NCBI GenBank assembly: GCA_026119855.1
Contig: JAOWBW010000768.1
Location: 213,540 to 277,539, forward strand
Source: Campanula takesimana
Lineage: Eukaryota; Streptophyta; Magnoliopsida; Asterales; Campanulaceae
Reading direction: 5' to 3'
DNA: 64,000 bases
The number at the start of each line of letters is the position of its first letter. Position 1 is the stretch's first letter. Under the pieces are notes generated by a model. It saw only the letters and a program-made list of their open reading frames with translations, was not told the origin of the DNA and made no database searches. Positions 30,509 through 43,484 of this stretch are shown piece after piece. The position numbers were made by a program, and so were the translations under genes.

Positions 30509-33500
30509 ATGGCTAGAAGGAGAGCAGGCGAAGGCTCTAGTGGAGCACAGAATCAGAATGACTTAAGGGAAGAGAATCGGGCAATGTTCCAGGGAATGTT
30601 TGAGGCCGCTATGAAGGCCATTCATGATTAAGGGCCACGAGAAGAGCATGTGGCACCACCGAGATATGGGCTAGAGCAATTTCTGAAATTGAAGCCAAAA
30701 GAGTTTGACGGTGAGCCGGATGTCAAGAAGGCTGAGATGTGGATTGAGTCTATGGAGAAAATTTATGACGTGTTTGGGTGCACGGATGAGGATAGGGTCC
30801 GGTTTGCGGCTTATAAGCTTGTGGGTGCCGCCGAGCATTGGTGGAAAGGAGTCAAAGCGAGTTGGGATGATACTCATACAGTCTATGTATGGGAATTGTT
30901 TGTACGAAAGTTCAAAGAGCATTTCATTCCGGTAGTGGATCAGAACCGAAAAGAGATCGAGCTACTCAACTTGGAGCAAGGTTTGTTGTCTATAGCTCAA
31001 TACTCGGCTAAGTTCACAGAATTAGCCCGGTATTGTGACTATCTTGTGAGGACCGAAGAACAGAGAGCTATGAGGTTTATCCGGGGTTTGAAGACTTCTA
31101 TCCGTACTCAACTTATAGCCCAAAGAATTGTGACATTCCAAGATGCGGTGGACCGAGCCTATATGATAGACCAAGACATAGTGGAGCATAAGAAGAAGGT
31201 CGAGGTGACTAACTCTAGCAAGCCGGGAGGGCAAGGCAAGTCACAACCACGGGTTGATAACCGAGGTAACTTTGGGGGACAATCTCAGTTCCGAGGGCAA
31301 CCGATCCCAAGGAACCCGGGTACTACTTCTGGGAACCAAGGGAACCAAAATAGGAGACTTTGTTCCTATTGACAAAAGGAAGGCCATTCAGAGGACCGGT
31401 GTTGGAAGAAACAGGGAAGGTGCACCAATTGTGGCCAAATGGGGCATTATGTGAGGGATTGTCCGAGGAATAGAGGTCAACCGTCTGGGGTAGGAGCTGG
31501 TGCTCCACAGGGTCAGAAAAGGGACGCTACGGGAAAGCCCAAGGTCCAAGGGAAAGTGTTTGCAATGAATCAACAACAAGCCACAGATGATCCCATAGTT
31601 ATTGGAGGTATTATTTCTATATCTAGTGTGAGCGCACGAGCGTTAGTAGATCCAGGATCATCGCATTCATACATTTCTGTGCAATTTGCTTCTTTGTTAA
31701 ATGTTGCATCTGAGTCTTTGCCCTATGTGTTAGAGGTGTCTACTCCTATGGGAGAGTGTTTGGTGACTGATAGAGTCTTTCGTGCTTGTGATGTGGTTAT
31801 ATGTGGTCGTGTCTTGTGTGCGGACTTGGTAGTCCTTCCCATTCAGGACTTTGATGTTATTTTGGGTATGGATTGGTTAAGCAAGTTTCATGCTTCTGTT
31901 GATTGCCGTAGGAAAGTTGTTACTTTTTATATCCCTGATATGCCTAAATTTGTTTTTGAGGCTATGCCTTTGGGTAAAAATATTCGTGTGATTTCCTATG
32001 TGAAAGCGAGAAAATTGTTGCACCGGGGTTGTGAGGGGTATTTGGCTAGTGTGCTTGATACTAGGAAAGAATCCCCTAGTTTGGAGGGTGTTCGGGTAGT
32101 TAGGGAATTTCCCGATGTTTTCTCTTCTGAGTATGTTATGCCTCCCGATCGTGAGATAGAATTTTGTATAGATCTTTTGCCGGGTACGGATCCAATTTCA
32201 AAGGCACCGTATAGGTTGGCTCCCGCAGAGTTGAAGGAATTAAAGGTTCAGTTGCAAGAGTTGCTTGATCGAGGGTTTATCCGCCCTAGTGTTTCCCCGT
32301 GGGGAGCACCGGTTTTATTTGTGCGGAAGAAAGATGGTTCTTTGAGATTGTGTGTCGATTACCGGAAGTTGAATCAGGTTACGGTGAAGAATAAGTATCC
32401 TCTACCGCACATCGATGATTTATTTGATCAGCTTCAAGGGTCCGTGGTGTTTTCTAAACTTGACTTGAGGAGTGGGTACCATCAGTTGAAGATTCGATTG
32501 GAAGATATTCCGAAGACTGCCTTTCGCACTCGCTATGGTCATTACGAGTTCTTGGTTATGCCGTTTGGGTTGACTAACACACCGGCCGTGTTTATGGATT
32601 TGATGAACCGGTTTTTCCATCCTTATCTTGATTCGTTTGTGGTGGTTTTCATCGACGACATTCTTGTCTACTCTAAATCCCGAGAGGAGCACCAGCAACA
32701 CTTGAGGACAGCTTTATCCATTCTTGCGAGGGAGCAATTATTTGTGAAGTTTAGTAAATGCGAATTTTGGCTCGAGAAGGTGTCATTTCTGGGTCATGTT
32801 ATTTCGAAAGATGGGATTTCGGTGGATCCTTCAAAGATAGAGGCTATAGTGGATTGGAAGAGACCCGAGTCAGTGACCGAGATCAGAAGTTTTCTGGGTT
32901 TAGCCGGGTATTACAGAAGGTTTATAGAAGGGTTTTCGAGGATTACTACTCCAATGACTCAGTTGACCCGGAAGAATGTCCCGTTTGAGTGGACCGAGAA
33001 ATGTGACAAGAGTTTCGAGGAATTGAAGAAGAGGTTGACTACCGCACCGATCTTGACCTTGCCTAATGGGAATGATGATTTGGTAATTTATAGTGATGCT
33101 TCGAAAGAGGGTTTGGGTTGTGTTTTGATGCAGAACAGGAAGGTGATTGCCTATGCTTCGAGGAAGTTGACCCCTAGTGAACAGAATTACCTGACTCATG
33201 ATATGGAGTTGGCGGCGATAGTCTTTGCGTTGCACAAATGGAAGCACTACCTTTATGGAGCAAAGTTTGAGATTTTTACCGATCACAAGAGTTTGAAATA
33301 CCTCTTCTCTCAGAAAGAGTTGAATAATAGGCAACGCCGATGGATGGAATTGTTGAAGGATTATGATTGTACGATTTATTATCATCCGGGGAAGGTGAAT
33401 GTGGTAGCCGATGCGATTAGTAGAAAATCTTATGTGGCTTCGATGATGGTTCGGGAATGGAAAATGCTTGAGGATGTTCGAGATTGGTCTCCTCGTGAAT

Positions 33501-34987
33501 CGAGACATGGGGCTATTTTTGCGAATATTAGGGTATCTCCGACCCTAATTCAGAGGATAAAGGAAGCTCAGAAAGAAGATCCCGAGTTGGTGAAGATAAT
33601 GGGTAAATTGAAGGAAAAGAATTTTGAGGATTTTTCTATGAGTTCGAGTGGGGTGTTGACTTTCCGTGGCCGTTTGTGTGTACCCGATGTTGGTGGGATA
33701 AAGAGACAAGTTTTAGATGAAGGTCACAAATCGAGATATACTATTCATCCGGGTAGTACGAAGATGTACCAGAATCTGAAGCAACACTTTTGGTGGAACA
33801 ACATGAAGAGGGAGATCGCGGACTACGTATCGAAATGTTTGACCTGTCAACAAGTTAAAGCAGAGCATCAGAGGCCCGCAGGTTTACTTCAGCCTCTTGA
33901 GATACCGGAGTGGAAATAGGAGCATGTGACTATGGATTTCGTTACGGGACTACCTCGTACCCGTAGGAAGTATGACAGTGTTTGGGTAATAGTGGATAGA
34001 TTGACCAAGAGTGCCCATTTCTTTCCCATTGACATCAGATATTCGATGGAGAAGCTTGCGACCCTTTACATTGATGAGATTGTGAGATTGCATGGGGTTC
34101 CGGTTAGCATTGTGTCAGATCGAGACCCGAGGTTTACTTCTAGATTCTGGAAGGCGTTTCAGGAAGCTTTGGGTACAGATTTGCGATTCAGCACATCTTT
34201 TCACCCTCAGACCGACGGTCAATCCGAGAGGACCATTCAGATCTTGGAGGATATGTTGCGAGCGTGTTCGATAGACTTTTCCGATTCTTGGGATAGACAT
34301 TTACCGTTAGTGGAATTCTCTTACAACAACAGTTATCAGGCTAGTATCGAGATGGCACCGTATGAGGCTTTGTATGGAAGAAAGTGTAGATCGCCTATTT
34401 GTTGGAACGAGGTCGGTGAAGCGAAAGTTTTGGGTATTGATTTGCTTCAGGATTCAGTTGAGAAAGTTAGGGTTATCCGGGATCGATTGAAAACAGCCCA
34501 GAGTCGACATAAGAGCTATGCAGATAACCGAAGGCGAGATCTTAGTTTTCAGACCGGTGATTTTGTGTTCTTGAAGGTGTCTCTGAAGGAGGGTATTTGA
34601 AGGTTTGGGAAGAAAGGCAAATTGGCTCCGAGGTTTATTGGCCCGTTTGAGATTTTGGGAAAAGTGGGACTTCTTGCGTATCGACTCGCGTTACCGTCAT
34701 CCTTAGACCGGTTGCACAACGTCTTTCACGTTTCTATGCTTCGGAAGTACGTTCATGATCCATCTCACGTGTTACCGAGGGTACCGGAGGATATAGAGCC
34801 CGATATGACTTATGAGGAACGACCGGTTCGGATCTTAGATTCTAAAGTTCAAGAGTTGAGGAACAAAAGCATTGCGTTGGTTAGAGTTCTTTGGAGGAAT
34901 CATAATATCGAAGAGTCGACGTGGGAGCTCCGAGATGAGATCGAGAGGAAATATCCGTGGATTTTTAATTCGGGTAAGTCTCGTTAA
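30509..34987 (+). pseudogene. gag-pol: gag-pol polyprotein of D, single frame with four stops
   Basis: From ATG 30509 to TAA 34987 the frame is continuous for 1492 residues without frameshift. Order: Gag (FDGEPDVKKAEMWIESMEKI, EHWWKGVK), two zinc knuckles (the second [14 protein letters not shown]), protease ([11 protein letters not shown]), RT ([21 protein letters not shown]), RNase H ([18 protein letters not shown]), integrase ([42 protein letters not shown]) and a chromodomain-like end ([26 protein letters not shown]). Stops: TAA 30629, TGA 31370 (destroys a Cys of the first knuckle), TAG 33917, TGA 34598. Three of the four fit C-to-T or G-to-A change. The chromodomain places it among chromoviruses, which tend to target heterochromatin. 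Confidence 0.95.
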
Positions 34988-35008
34988 AATTCGGGTCGAA
35001 TTTTCTTT

Positions 35009-35021
35009 AAGGGGGAGTGAA
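35009..35021 (+). other. Polypurine tract of D
   Basis: AAGGGGGAGTGAA immediately before the 3' LTR, the plus-strand priming site. Confidence 0.9.
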
Positions 35022-37083
35022 TGTCACGACCCGAAATCTAGGCTCTATTTTATTAGTAATAAATAATTATTATTTATTTATTTTCTTATTTATTTATTTA
35101 AATTATTATTTATTTAAATATTATGTGTTCATTTTATGTTTCATAATATTTATGCCTAGCATTTTATTTAGGTCATTTGGGTTAGTGTAGTATTGTTGGG
35201 TCTTAATTGTTAGTAGGGGTAATTGTGTTAGTAGATGGGGAAGGGGCCTGAGTGTAACATTTTGAAATAATTTCCCCTACTCCCTCTCTTCTCCCTCACC
35301 TCCCTAACCTCCCTACTCTTTCACCCTCACTCCTCATTTCTCTCTCCCAACAAACTCTCTCTCTCTCCTTGTTTATGGTAAGTTTTTCTTCTCTTCCTTC
35401 TCTCTTCATTTTCTTCATCTTCTTCTTGTTATTTCTCATTTCTTAAAACATGAATCTTGTTTAGATCGTCGATAGGATCGTAGGAAGCCAAAAATATTTG
35501 AAATCCATCATCTTTGAGAAATCTCAAGTAAGTTGCTTTTCCCCATTTTTATGCTAAAATGCTCATAACATGTTTCTACAATTCTTTAATTGTTATATTT
35601 GAAGTTTGGTTGAGTTTGGAATTGATTTGGAATTTATTTGAGTTTTTGGCTAAAAATGGTGATTTGATGAATGTCATGATTCAATCTTGGTTTTGGGTTG
35701 ATAAATGGTGTTAGTTAGGTTCCCTTAAGCTTAAATGTTGTTTGGGTACCTTAGCAAACTTGTTGGTTGTGTTTGATTTTGAGTATTGTGTGAAATGGGT
35801 AAGAAATTGTTGAACCCAACTCTGTTTTTCCCGGCTAAGAACCAGACCAGGCACCCGCCCGGGTTGGACCAGGCGCCCGCCCGCCCCCTTTTTTCCAGCG
35901 GCCAGACCTTCTGTTGAAATAAGCGCGCGCTCGCCCCTGCGCAGGCGCCCGCCCGCCCGCCTGCTTGGAATTTTGCCCTTTTTGCTTGGTTTAGGACTAA
36001 GGGCTTAACTAGCTTAGGTTTTATTCTTCTAACTAACTTAAGTTAACATCATGGAACACTTTTTTAATTGGATTTGATTCTTTTGTGAATAAATATGTTG
36101 CGGAATTTGATTGAGTATCATTTTGGGAATGTGGTCCATCCTTGATGTGCTGTTTGTATTGGTTTAGCTTTGTGGTGATTTAATTGGAATGGTTCCCTAC
36201 TTTGGAACCTTAAGTTGTTTAATTAAGCTAGTATTTATTACTTAGCATTTATTTGAAAGTCCAGCTGGTATTTGTGGTTGTGTCGGGCGATGCGAGATAC
36301 TGTGATGGCACCGGCCAAGTCCATTATGGTGTCGACCATTGTTTTGCCCTTATTTTCCTCTTCCAGATTGGCTTTGGTTGAGACGTTTGGAGCATGACTT
36401 TGTGGCATGGCTCCCGCCCTTTGTGGCACATTACTTTGTTATTGGTTCCGGTACCGGGGATTTCTCTTCAGCTTTCATGCTATTATGAAGATGATGATTT
36501 GTTGATTATTGAAGCTGCGCATCGGCCTTTATTTGGTTATATCAGTTTGGGAAAACCTTGGCTATATCCTTTGTTATGTGTTTATTTCCGCTGCTATCTG
36601 TTATGTGATAACTGCTATGTGCTATCTATGATTTACTATTGTATATTGCATCTTAGCATGTCATGTAGTTGCATTAGTAACTTATTGAAATTTATCTCAC
36701 CCCCTTTTCTTTTGTCTTTGTTTTTCCTTAACCCCCCCCCAGGTGGAAAGGATTAGACTCGCTGATCACGAGACAGGACGTCGAGTGGGTTCGAGCTTTT
36801 GGGGCAGGTTGATATTGGTGGGTTTACATTATATAAATGTGTAACCTTTTTGGGATATTTGTACCAAACATTGACGTCACTAGGATTTGTATATTTTATA
36901 ACTTTGGTGTATAAGCTTATGGAGTTTATACTAGTTTTACTTTGTTGTTCAAGTAGATTTCAAAACTTTGTGTTATCATCTTTTGGTATAAAAGGAAATT
37001 TTTATCATCATTATCTTGGAGTTTATTGTTTAAGTCGACGTCCAGCTCGCGATCTCGGGCCCGCGGGGTTCGGGGTCGCGACA
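35022..37083 (+). repeat. 3' LTR of D
   Basis: TGTCACGACCCGAAATC ... TCGCGACA, 2062 bp, the complete version of the LTR (solo copy in B is 2009 bp). Contains a pyrimidine-rich CTCTCTCC stretch (35275-35410), GC-rich ACCAGGCGCC clusters (35845-35965) and TATAAAAG near 36986. Confidence 0.93.
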
Positions 37084-37088
37084 CAAGT

Positions 37089-38009
37089 GGTCCGACCGGA
37101 CCAGTCCAGGTCCGCCCGGGTCTTGCTCCTGGTCCGCCCGGACCTCCCTTGTTTCCACTTTTCTTCTTCTAATTCTTTAAATCCCTCAATGGTCCTTCGA
37201 CCCAATATTCCAATATAGTTCTTTTAAGGATTCGTTCTATTGTGTGTGACCCTCTAGGATTATACTAAGTTGGCAATGGGTTCAAACATGAAACCATAAG
37301 ATATGATTAGGTTCTAGCAAACCGTCATACCTACCCAAATAGTATAACTAGATACAAGTTCGCATTCCATTTAGAATATGTCATAATCCTTTTGTCCACA
37401 ATGTCATTGAACAAAAATCATGGTCAACAAGTCATCTTGTCTTTGTTCAATACTTTCTCGATTCCGAATATGTTGATAATCCAAATGACATTGATCCAAT
37501 CAATTCATTTGAGTCCGGCCGAACATTTTCATCAACATCATTCCTACGAGAGGCCCAAGCTTGACATCTCTCCGAAGAGGGACAAATCCATTTAGCTTAT
37601 TATTCTTCCCTACATGAATCCGATTATGCCAATCATACCCTTTATAACTACCAGGTTAAAGGTAGCGTTAGAATATGTCAAACATAATGTTCATCAAGTG
37701 GAAGACCATAATAACTTCATGTATAAGGATTCAAATGACATAACTAATATGAGATATATGTATGACATTGAGCATGACATAAATCTCATAGAGCGGGTCA
37801 TGTCCAGTACCAAACAAGTACCTATAAATCCAATATGATCATCCCATGATCATTTAGCCTTTATACTAATACCAAACAAGTAATAGGGACGGAGATTATT
37901 ATAAGTAAACATGAGCAACAATAATAATCAAAACATCTCTTTATTAATATGAAATAAGTGATAACAATTACAACGTTTATTAAACGTGCCTAGGGCACCA
38001 ACACCAACA
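37089..38009 (-). repeat. 3' LTR of Copia-2, right part
   Basis: Continues the LTR after D; contains GGTCCGACCGGACC (37089-37102) and GGTCCGCCCGGACC (37131-37144), and ends on the plus strand with CACCAACACCAACA. Small open frames in it are duplicated in the other LTR and are not genes. Confidence 0.92.
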
Positions 38010-38029
38010 ATCTCCCACTTGCCTTAGGC

Positions 38030-41000
38030 CTAATCTCCCATGTATCTAATACCCATGGACCTAACATGACCATCATGTTTAGCTTGTGGAAGTCCCTTTG
38101 TTAGCGGGTCCGCGACATTGTCATCAGTAGGTACTCTGCGTAAATTCACGTCTCCCCTATCAACGATCTCTCGAATGATATGAAAACGCCTAAGTATGTG
38201 TTTGGATTTCTGATGTGCTCTTGGTTCCTTTGCTTGAGCAATAGCACCATTATTATCTCAATAAAGGTCTATTGGATTAGCAATACTAGGAACCACTTCA
38301 AGTTCAGTGATGAACTTCTTAATCCAAACAGCTTCCTTTGCAGCATCCGATGCAGCAATATACTCAGCTTCTGTTGTAGAATCAGTGGTTGTACTTTGCT
38401 TGGAACTCTTCCAGCTTACAGCTCCACCATTTAAGAAAAACACAAAACCCGATTGCGATCGACTGTCGTCTCTGTCAGTTTGGAAGCTTGCATCCGTGTA
38501 AGCATTTACAACGAGATCATCTTTCATTCCTCCATATACCAAAAACGAATCTTTAGTCCTTCTCAAGTACTTAAGAATCGCTTTTACAGCCATCCAGTGA
38601 TTTTCACCAGGGTCGGATTGATATCTACTCGTCATGCTCAAATCATAAGATACATCCGGCCTAGTACAAATCATGGCATACATGATGGACCCAATTGCCG
38701 AAGCATATGGAACATCATTCATTTTCTCACGGTCATCTTTTGTCTTAGGACATTGAGTCTTGCTTAGAGAAACTCCATGTAACACTGGCAAGGTTCCTCT
38801 CTTAGAATTTTCCATGCGGAATCTTCTAATGACCTTTTCAATGTATGTACTTTGTCTTAAACCAATTAGCTTCCTTGATCTATCTCTGTAGATCTTTATG
38901 CCAAGTATGTATGCGGCTTCACCCATATCTTTCATTGCGAAGCACTTTCCTAACCAAGTCTTTATAGACTGAAGTATAGGAATGTCGTTTCCAATGAGTA
39001 ATATGTCATCCACATATAAAATAAGGAATAGCACTATGCTCCCACTAATCTTCTTGTAAACACAAGGTTCATCTTCGTTCTTGATGAAGCCAAACTCTTT
39101 GACCGATTCATCAAAATGAAGATTCCAACTCCTAGAAGCTTGCTTCAATCCATAGATGGATCTTTGCAATTTGCATACCTTAGAATCTTGTTCAAAACCT
39201 TCTGGTTGTGTCATATACACATCCTCTTGTAGTTTTCCATTTAGGAAAGCGGTTTTGACATGCATTTGCCATATTTCGTAGTCATGATATGCGGCAATGG
39301 CAAGCAAAATTCTTATAGACTTGATCATTGCTACGGGTGAAAAGGTTTCATCATAGTCAATACCATGAACTTGCCTATAACCTTTTGCTACAAGTCTAGC
39401 TTTGAAAGTATGCACCTTCCCATCCATGTCAGTCTTCTTCTTGAAGACCCATTTGCATCCTATGGTTTTTACATCTTCGGGTGCATCAATCAAGTTCCAA
39501 ACTTGATTATCTTCCATGGATTGTAATTCGGACTCCATGGCTCCAAGCCACTTCTTCGAATCAGGAGAAGACATTGCCTCTTGGTAGGTGGTTGGTTCAT
39601 CATTATCAATGATCTCCACCTCATTACTATCCGTTACGAGAAAACTATATCTCTCGGGCTCGGATCGTAACCTACCAGATCTGCGAGTTACTTGTGTATT
39701 TTGAACAGGTTCCACAATTCCTTGTGGTTCTTGTTCTTGTTCCACTATCGGTTCCATGTTATTTTCTGGGTCTCGAATTTCTTCAAGATTTATTTTACTC
39801 CCACTGATTTCTTTGGAGAGAAACTCTTTCTCTAGAAAGATACCATTTCGGGCAACAAAGACTTTGTTGTCCGTTTGGTTGTAAAAGTAATATCCTTTAG
39901 TTTCCTTAGGATATCCCACGAAAATACATTTATCAGATTTGTGTGCAAGTTTGTCTGAGACAAGTCTTTTGACGAAAGCTTCATAACCCCAAATATTTAT
40001 GAAAGGCAAACAAGGTTTCTTTCCGCTCCACATTTCATATGGAGTCTTTTGAACCAATTTTGTTGGAACACGATTTAGTGTGAAAGCAGCGCTTTCTAGA
40101 GCATAACCCCAAAAGGATAAAGGAAGATCAACTCGACTCATCATTGATCGAACCATGTCCAACAAGGTCTTATTCCTCCTCTCGGACACACCATTCCATT
40201 GTGGCGTTCCGGGTGGAGTCAATTGTGAAATTATTCCGCAATTCTTTAGATGATCATCGAATTCATGACTCAAGTATTCTCCACCTCGATCTGATCGAAG
40301 TGCCTTAATACTTTTGCCAAGTTGTTTCTCTACTTCATTTTGAAATATTCTAAATATCTCAAATGCTTCATTTTTATATTTCATTTGGTAAACATACCCA
40401 AATCTACTATAATCATCAGTGAAGGTAATGAAGTATTGAAATCCTCCCCTAGCATTGCTACTTAGTGGTCCACATACATCGGAATGTATCAACCCCAATA
40501 AGTCGCTTGCCCTTTCACCTAGCTTGGTTAAAGGTGTCTTAGTCATTTTTCCAAGAAGACACGACTCGCAAGCATCATATGACTCAAGATCACATGAACC
40601 CAAAAGGCCGTCCCCATGGAGTTTTGAGATACGCTTCTCATTAATATGACCAAGACGGTAATGCCACAAATAAGTATGATTTACATCATTAGGTTTAGAT
40701 ATCTTATTTATATGACAGACATTTTCATCATTCTTGACATCCAAGACATAAAGGCCATTAAATGAATTTGCAATACCATAAAGCACACCATTTAAAGAAA
40801 TAGAAAATTTCTTATTCTCAATAAGAAACTTAAAACATTCATTATCCAAACAAGAAATTGAAATAATATTTCTACTTAAATCCGGTACATAATAGCAATT
40901 GTTCACAACAAGTATTAAATCGGAAGGTAAAGTAACTTCATAAGTCCCTACGGCTAATGCAGCAACTCTTGCTCCATTCCCCACGCGTAGGTCTACTTCA

Positions 41001-41976
41001 CCCTCTTTAAGCAGTATCCTATTCTTTAGCCCCTGCACATTTAAACAAATGTGAGAACCATATCCGGTATCCAATACCCAAGAATCAGTGGTAGAAATGA
41101 GAATATCTATCATATAGATACATGAAGTCGACGCAGTCCCACTGCTCTTCTTCTTCTTTAGCTCTTCCTTAAAAGCCTTGCAATTACATTTCCAATGACC
41201 AATTTCTTGACAATGGAAACAAATTGCATCCTTTTGTGAATCGGGTTTCGCCTCAGAAGACTTGGCAACCTTTGCCTTGCTTATCTTGGGTTTGACAACT
41301 TTCTTACCCTTTCCTTTGGCACTAGCCTTCTTCCCATCTTTAACCATGAGCACAGGAGAACCTTTCTCCACAATCTTCAGCTCCGCAGTTTTAAGCATAC
41401 CATGCAACTCGGAGAGATTCTTATCCATTCCATACATGTTATAATTCATTACAAACTGATTATAACATTTAGGCAATGAATTAAGAATGAGATCCGTGGC
41501 TAGCTCCAATGGGATTGGATAGCCAAGTTTCTCAAGATGCTCTACATAGCCTTTTATTTTAAGCATGTGAGGACTCACTTGTTGCCCTTCACTCATTTTG
41601 CAAGAATTGAATGCAACAATGGTCTTGTACCTCTCTTGCCTAGATTGCTCTTGAAACATGGCTCTTAACTCCATGCCTATCTCATAGGCTTCCAAATGTT
41701 CCAAACTTTGTTGGAGTTTTGAGCACATAGTAGTAAGCATGAGACAACTTACATCTCTAGAATCATTACGATGTTTCTTGTAACTGTCTCTTTCTTCCCT
41801 AGGTGCAGTAGGTTCTGGTTCAGCAGGAAGTGGCCCATCGAGAATGTACAGCTTATCTTCTTGCCTAAGAACAATTCTTAGGCTACGGATCCAATCCATA
41901 AAGTTCGTACCATTCTCTTGGAGCTTATCTTTTCAAGGATCGATCGCAACGAAATTGATTGAGTGTTAGTAGTCAT
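38030..41976 (-). pseudogene. gag-pol: Copia-2 gag-pol polyprotein, two small lesions
   Basis: The ancestral frame runs from ATG 41976 (MTTNTQSISLRSILEK) to TAG at 38030, 3947 nt, one short of a multiple of three. A one-base deletion near 41930 shifts the first 16 codons out of frame with the rest, and a TGA near 38257 replaces the Cys of YCDNNGAI. In between 1213 codons are open. Order: Gag (RSLRIVLRQEDKLYILD), knuckle CFHCQEIGHWKCNC, protease WVLDTGYGSHI, integrase (HYRLGHINEKR ... CESC, DVCGP, SDRGGEYLS, NGVSERRN), RT (ETFSPVAMIKSIR, FLNGKLQEDVYM, YVDDILLIG), RNase H (YTDASFQTD, STTEAEYIA). Typical full length for copia. A later internal ATG still gives a near-complete protein. Confidence 0.93.
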
Positions 41977-43470
41977 TATCTACAATTATGCAAAAAATTT
42001 CAAAATTTAATAAGTACCAATTTTTCATTAAAGAAATAAACAATGTATTTTCCAAAAATACTCCCACTAAATTATACAACCTTCTTATACATCTAATGTA
42101 TAATATAATTTAAACGGGTTAAGATCCAACTTTAATTTAATTTCAAGTACGCTTTGGCACACCGCTCAAAATCAAAATAATTAGGTAGACAAACATGTCA
42201 ATCATATCCCATATGACTCTTAGATCCTTTTCTGAGATTCTTTAAGAAATCCAATTTCAAAAAGCATGTTAAATATCATCTTTGCCTTAAACCCAAAACT
42301 GTTTTGACGCTTAATTAAGTCCAACCATTTTAAATGCATAGGAAACTCTTATTCACTCATCTTGCTCATACATGAATAAAATTAACACACTTCACTTTGG
42401 CGAACCCATATTAAAGTTACCCATGTATCAACAAGTTTTTTATCATGGCATGGCAAGAGGACTTAAAACTTTCTTTGAAGGTTTATCACATATAGCATAT
42501 AACACATTTATGAGCACATAATATAAACATGTTACACATCAAGTTTAGCCATTAATTTAAGCATAATATTTATGTGTCATTAGTTTCTATATAATTATGA
42601 GGATGGGACTATTTCAACTTTGGTTATTATCTCCAAATCAAGACAACAAGAAGTGCGGCCGAAACTAAGCCATGAGGCAACCACAATTCCGCACTAATTC
42701 AAGAAACCAAGAAAGTATTCCATGTGGCCGAAACTAAGCAATAGATGGTCTCAATGAACGTAGGCCAATTGCATCCACAATTCCACATGGATCTCCAATC
42801 TTTGAATCAAAAACTTTGTTTCTCAATTTTAGCAATTATGAACTCTTCATAATTCTAACTTCGTTTTATCTTTGAAACTTTGATTGCGATCAAGTTTGGG
42901 AAACACAATCTCGATGAACGTAGATTAGCCATCCAACCTCTGATCCAATCTCAGAATCACAAGATCAAAACAAATAGGAAAAATCAAACCCCGAGATCCG
43001 CACCCAAACCAACTGCCCAATGCCCGCTCCAGACTTGCAGGTCCGGCCGGGTATTGTCACTGGTCCGGTCGGACCTCTTCGAAAAATCCAGAATTTTTGA
43101 ATCTGACCAAAACAAAACGCCAGAACCACGCTCTAGACCCAAGGGTCCGGCCGGGTCCTTCCTCTGGTCCGGTCGGACCTTCGCCAAAAATTCCAGAAAT
43201 TTTAAAGTTCGAAAATTTGTCTCAAAATTGATTTTCCCCCGATTATCAAAACTTTGATCCAATCAGAAATTGATAACCCAAACAATTTTAAATCCAACAT
43301 AATTTTATTGCGATTGAATAGTGCGATCAAAGTTTATAATACAATAAACCACATAAAATCAATTAACACATAAACATCATAATCCAATATTCATATCATG
43401 CTAGGCACATAAACAAGCAATTTATATACACACAACATGATCTAGTATTGAAGTAATCAACATGAAAGGG
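41977..43470 (-). other. Leader of Copia-2
   Basis: Untranslated, about 1.5 kb, AT-rich. It carries two paired motifs, GGTCCGGCCGGG + GGTCCGGTCGGACC, at 43040-43075 and 43144-43179. The small frame 42880-43257 covers these repeats and is not a gene. Confidence 0.6.
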
Positions 43471-43484
43471 GCTCTGATACCACT
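43471..43484 (-). other. Primer binding site of Copia-2
   Basis: Minus strand GTGGTATCAGAGCC next to the LTR end: initiator tRNA-Met type. Confidence 0.9.

Larger units (their letters stand above)
28745..37088 (+). mobile_element. D: full-length chromovirus-type Ty3/gypsy element (Tekay/Del-like)
   Basis: Target duplication GAAGT (28745-28749) versus CAAGT (37084-37088); the uninterrupted copy at 44046-44050 reads CAAGT, so the left copy mutated after insertion. LTRs 28750-30389 and 35022-37083, PBS complementary to initiator tRNA-Met, one gag-pol frame, polypurine tract AAGGGGGAGTGA. It inserted in the 3' LTR of Copia-2. The 5' LTR carries a 422-bp deletion. Confidence 0.95.

Noticed and set aside
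37614..37838. 74-codon frame conserved in both Copia-2 LTRs (second copy 44578-44802)
   Set aside because: Conservation follows from LTR duplication, not selection; antisense to the element and without motif.
42880..43262. Overlapping frames of 92-125 codons in the Copia-2 leader
   Set aside because: They cover the GGTCCGGCCGGG repeats; no homology to a known protein and in an untranslated leader.
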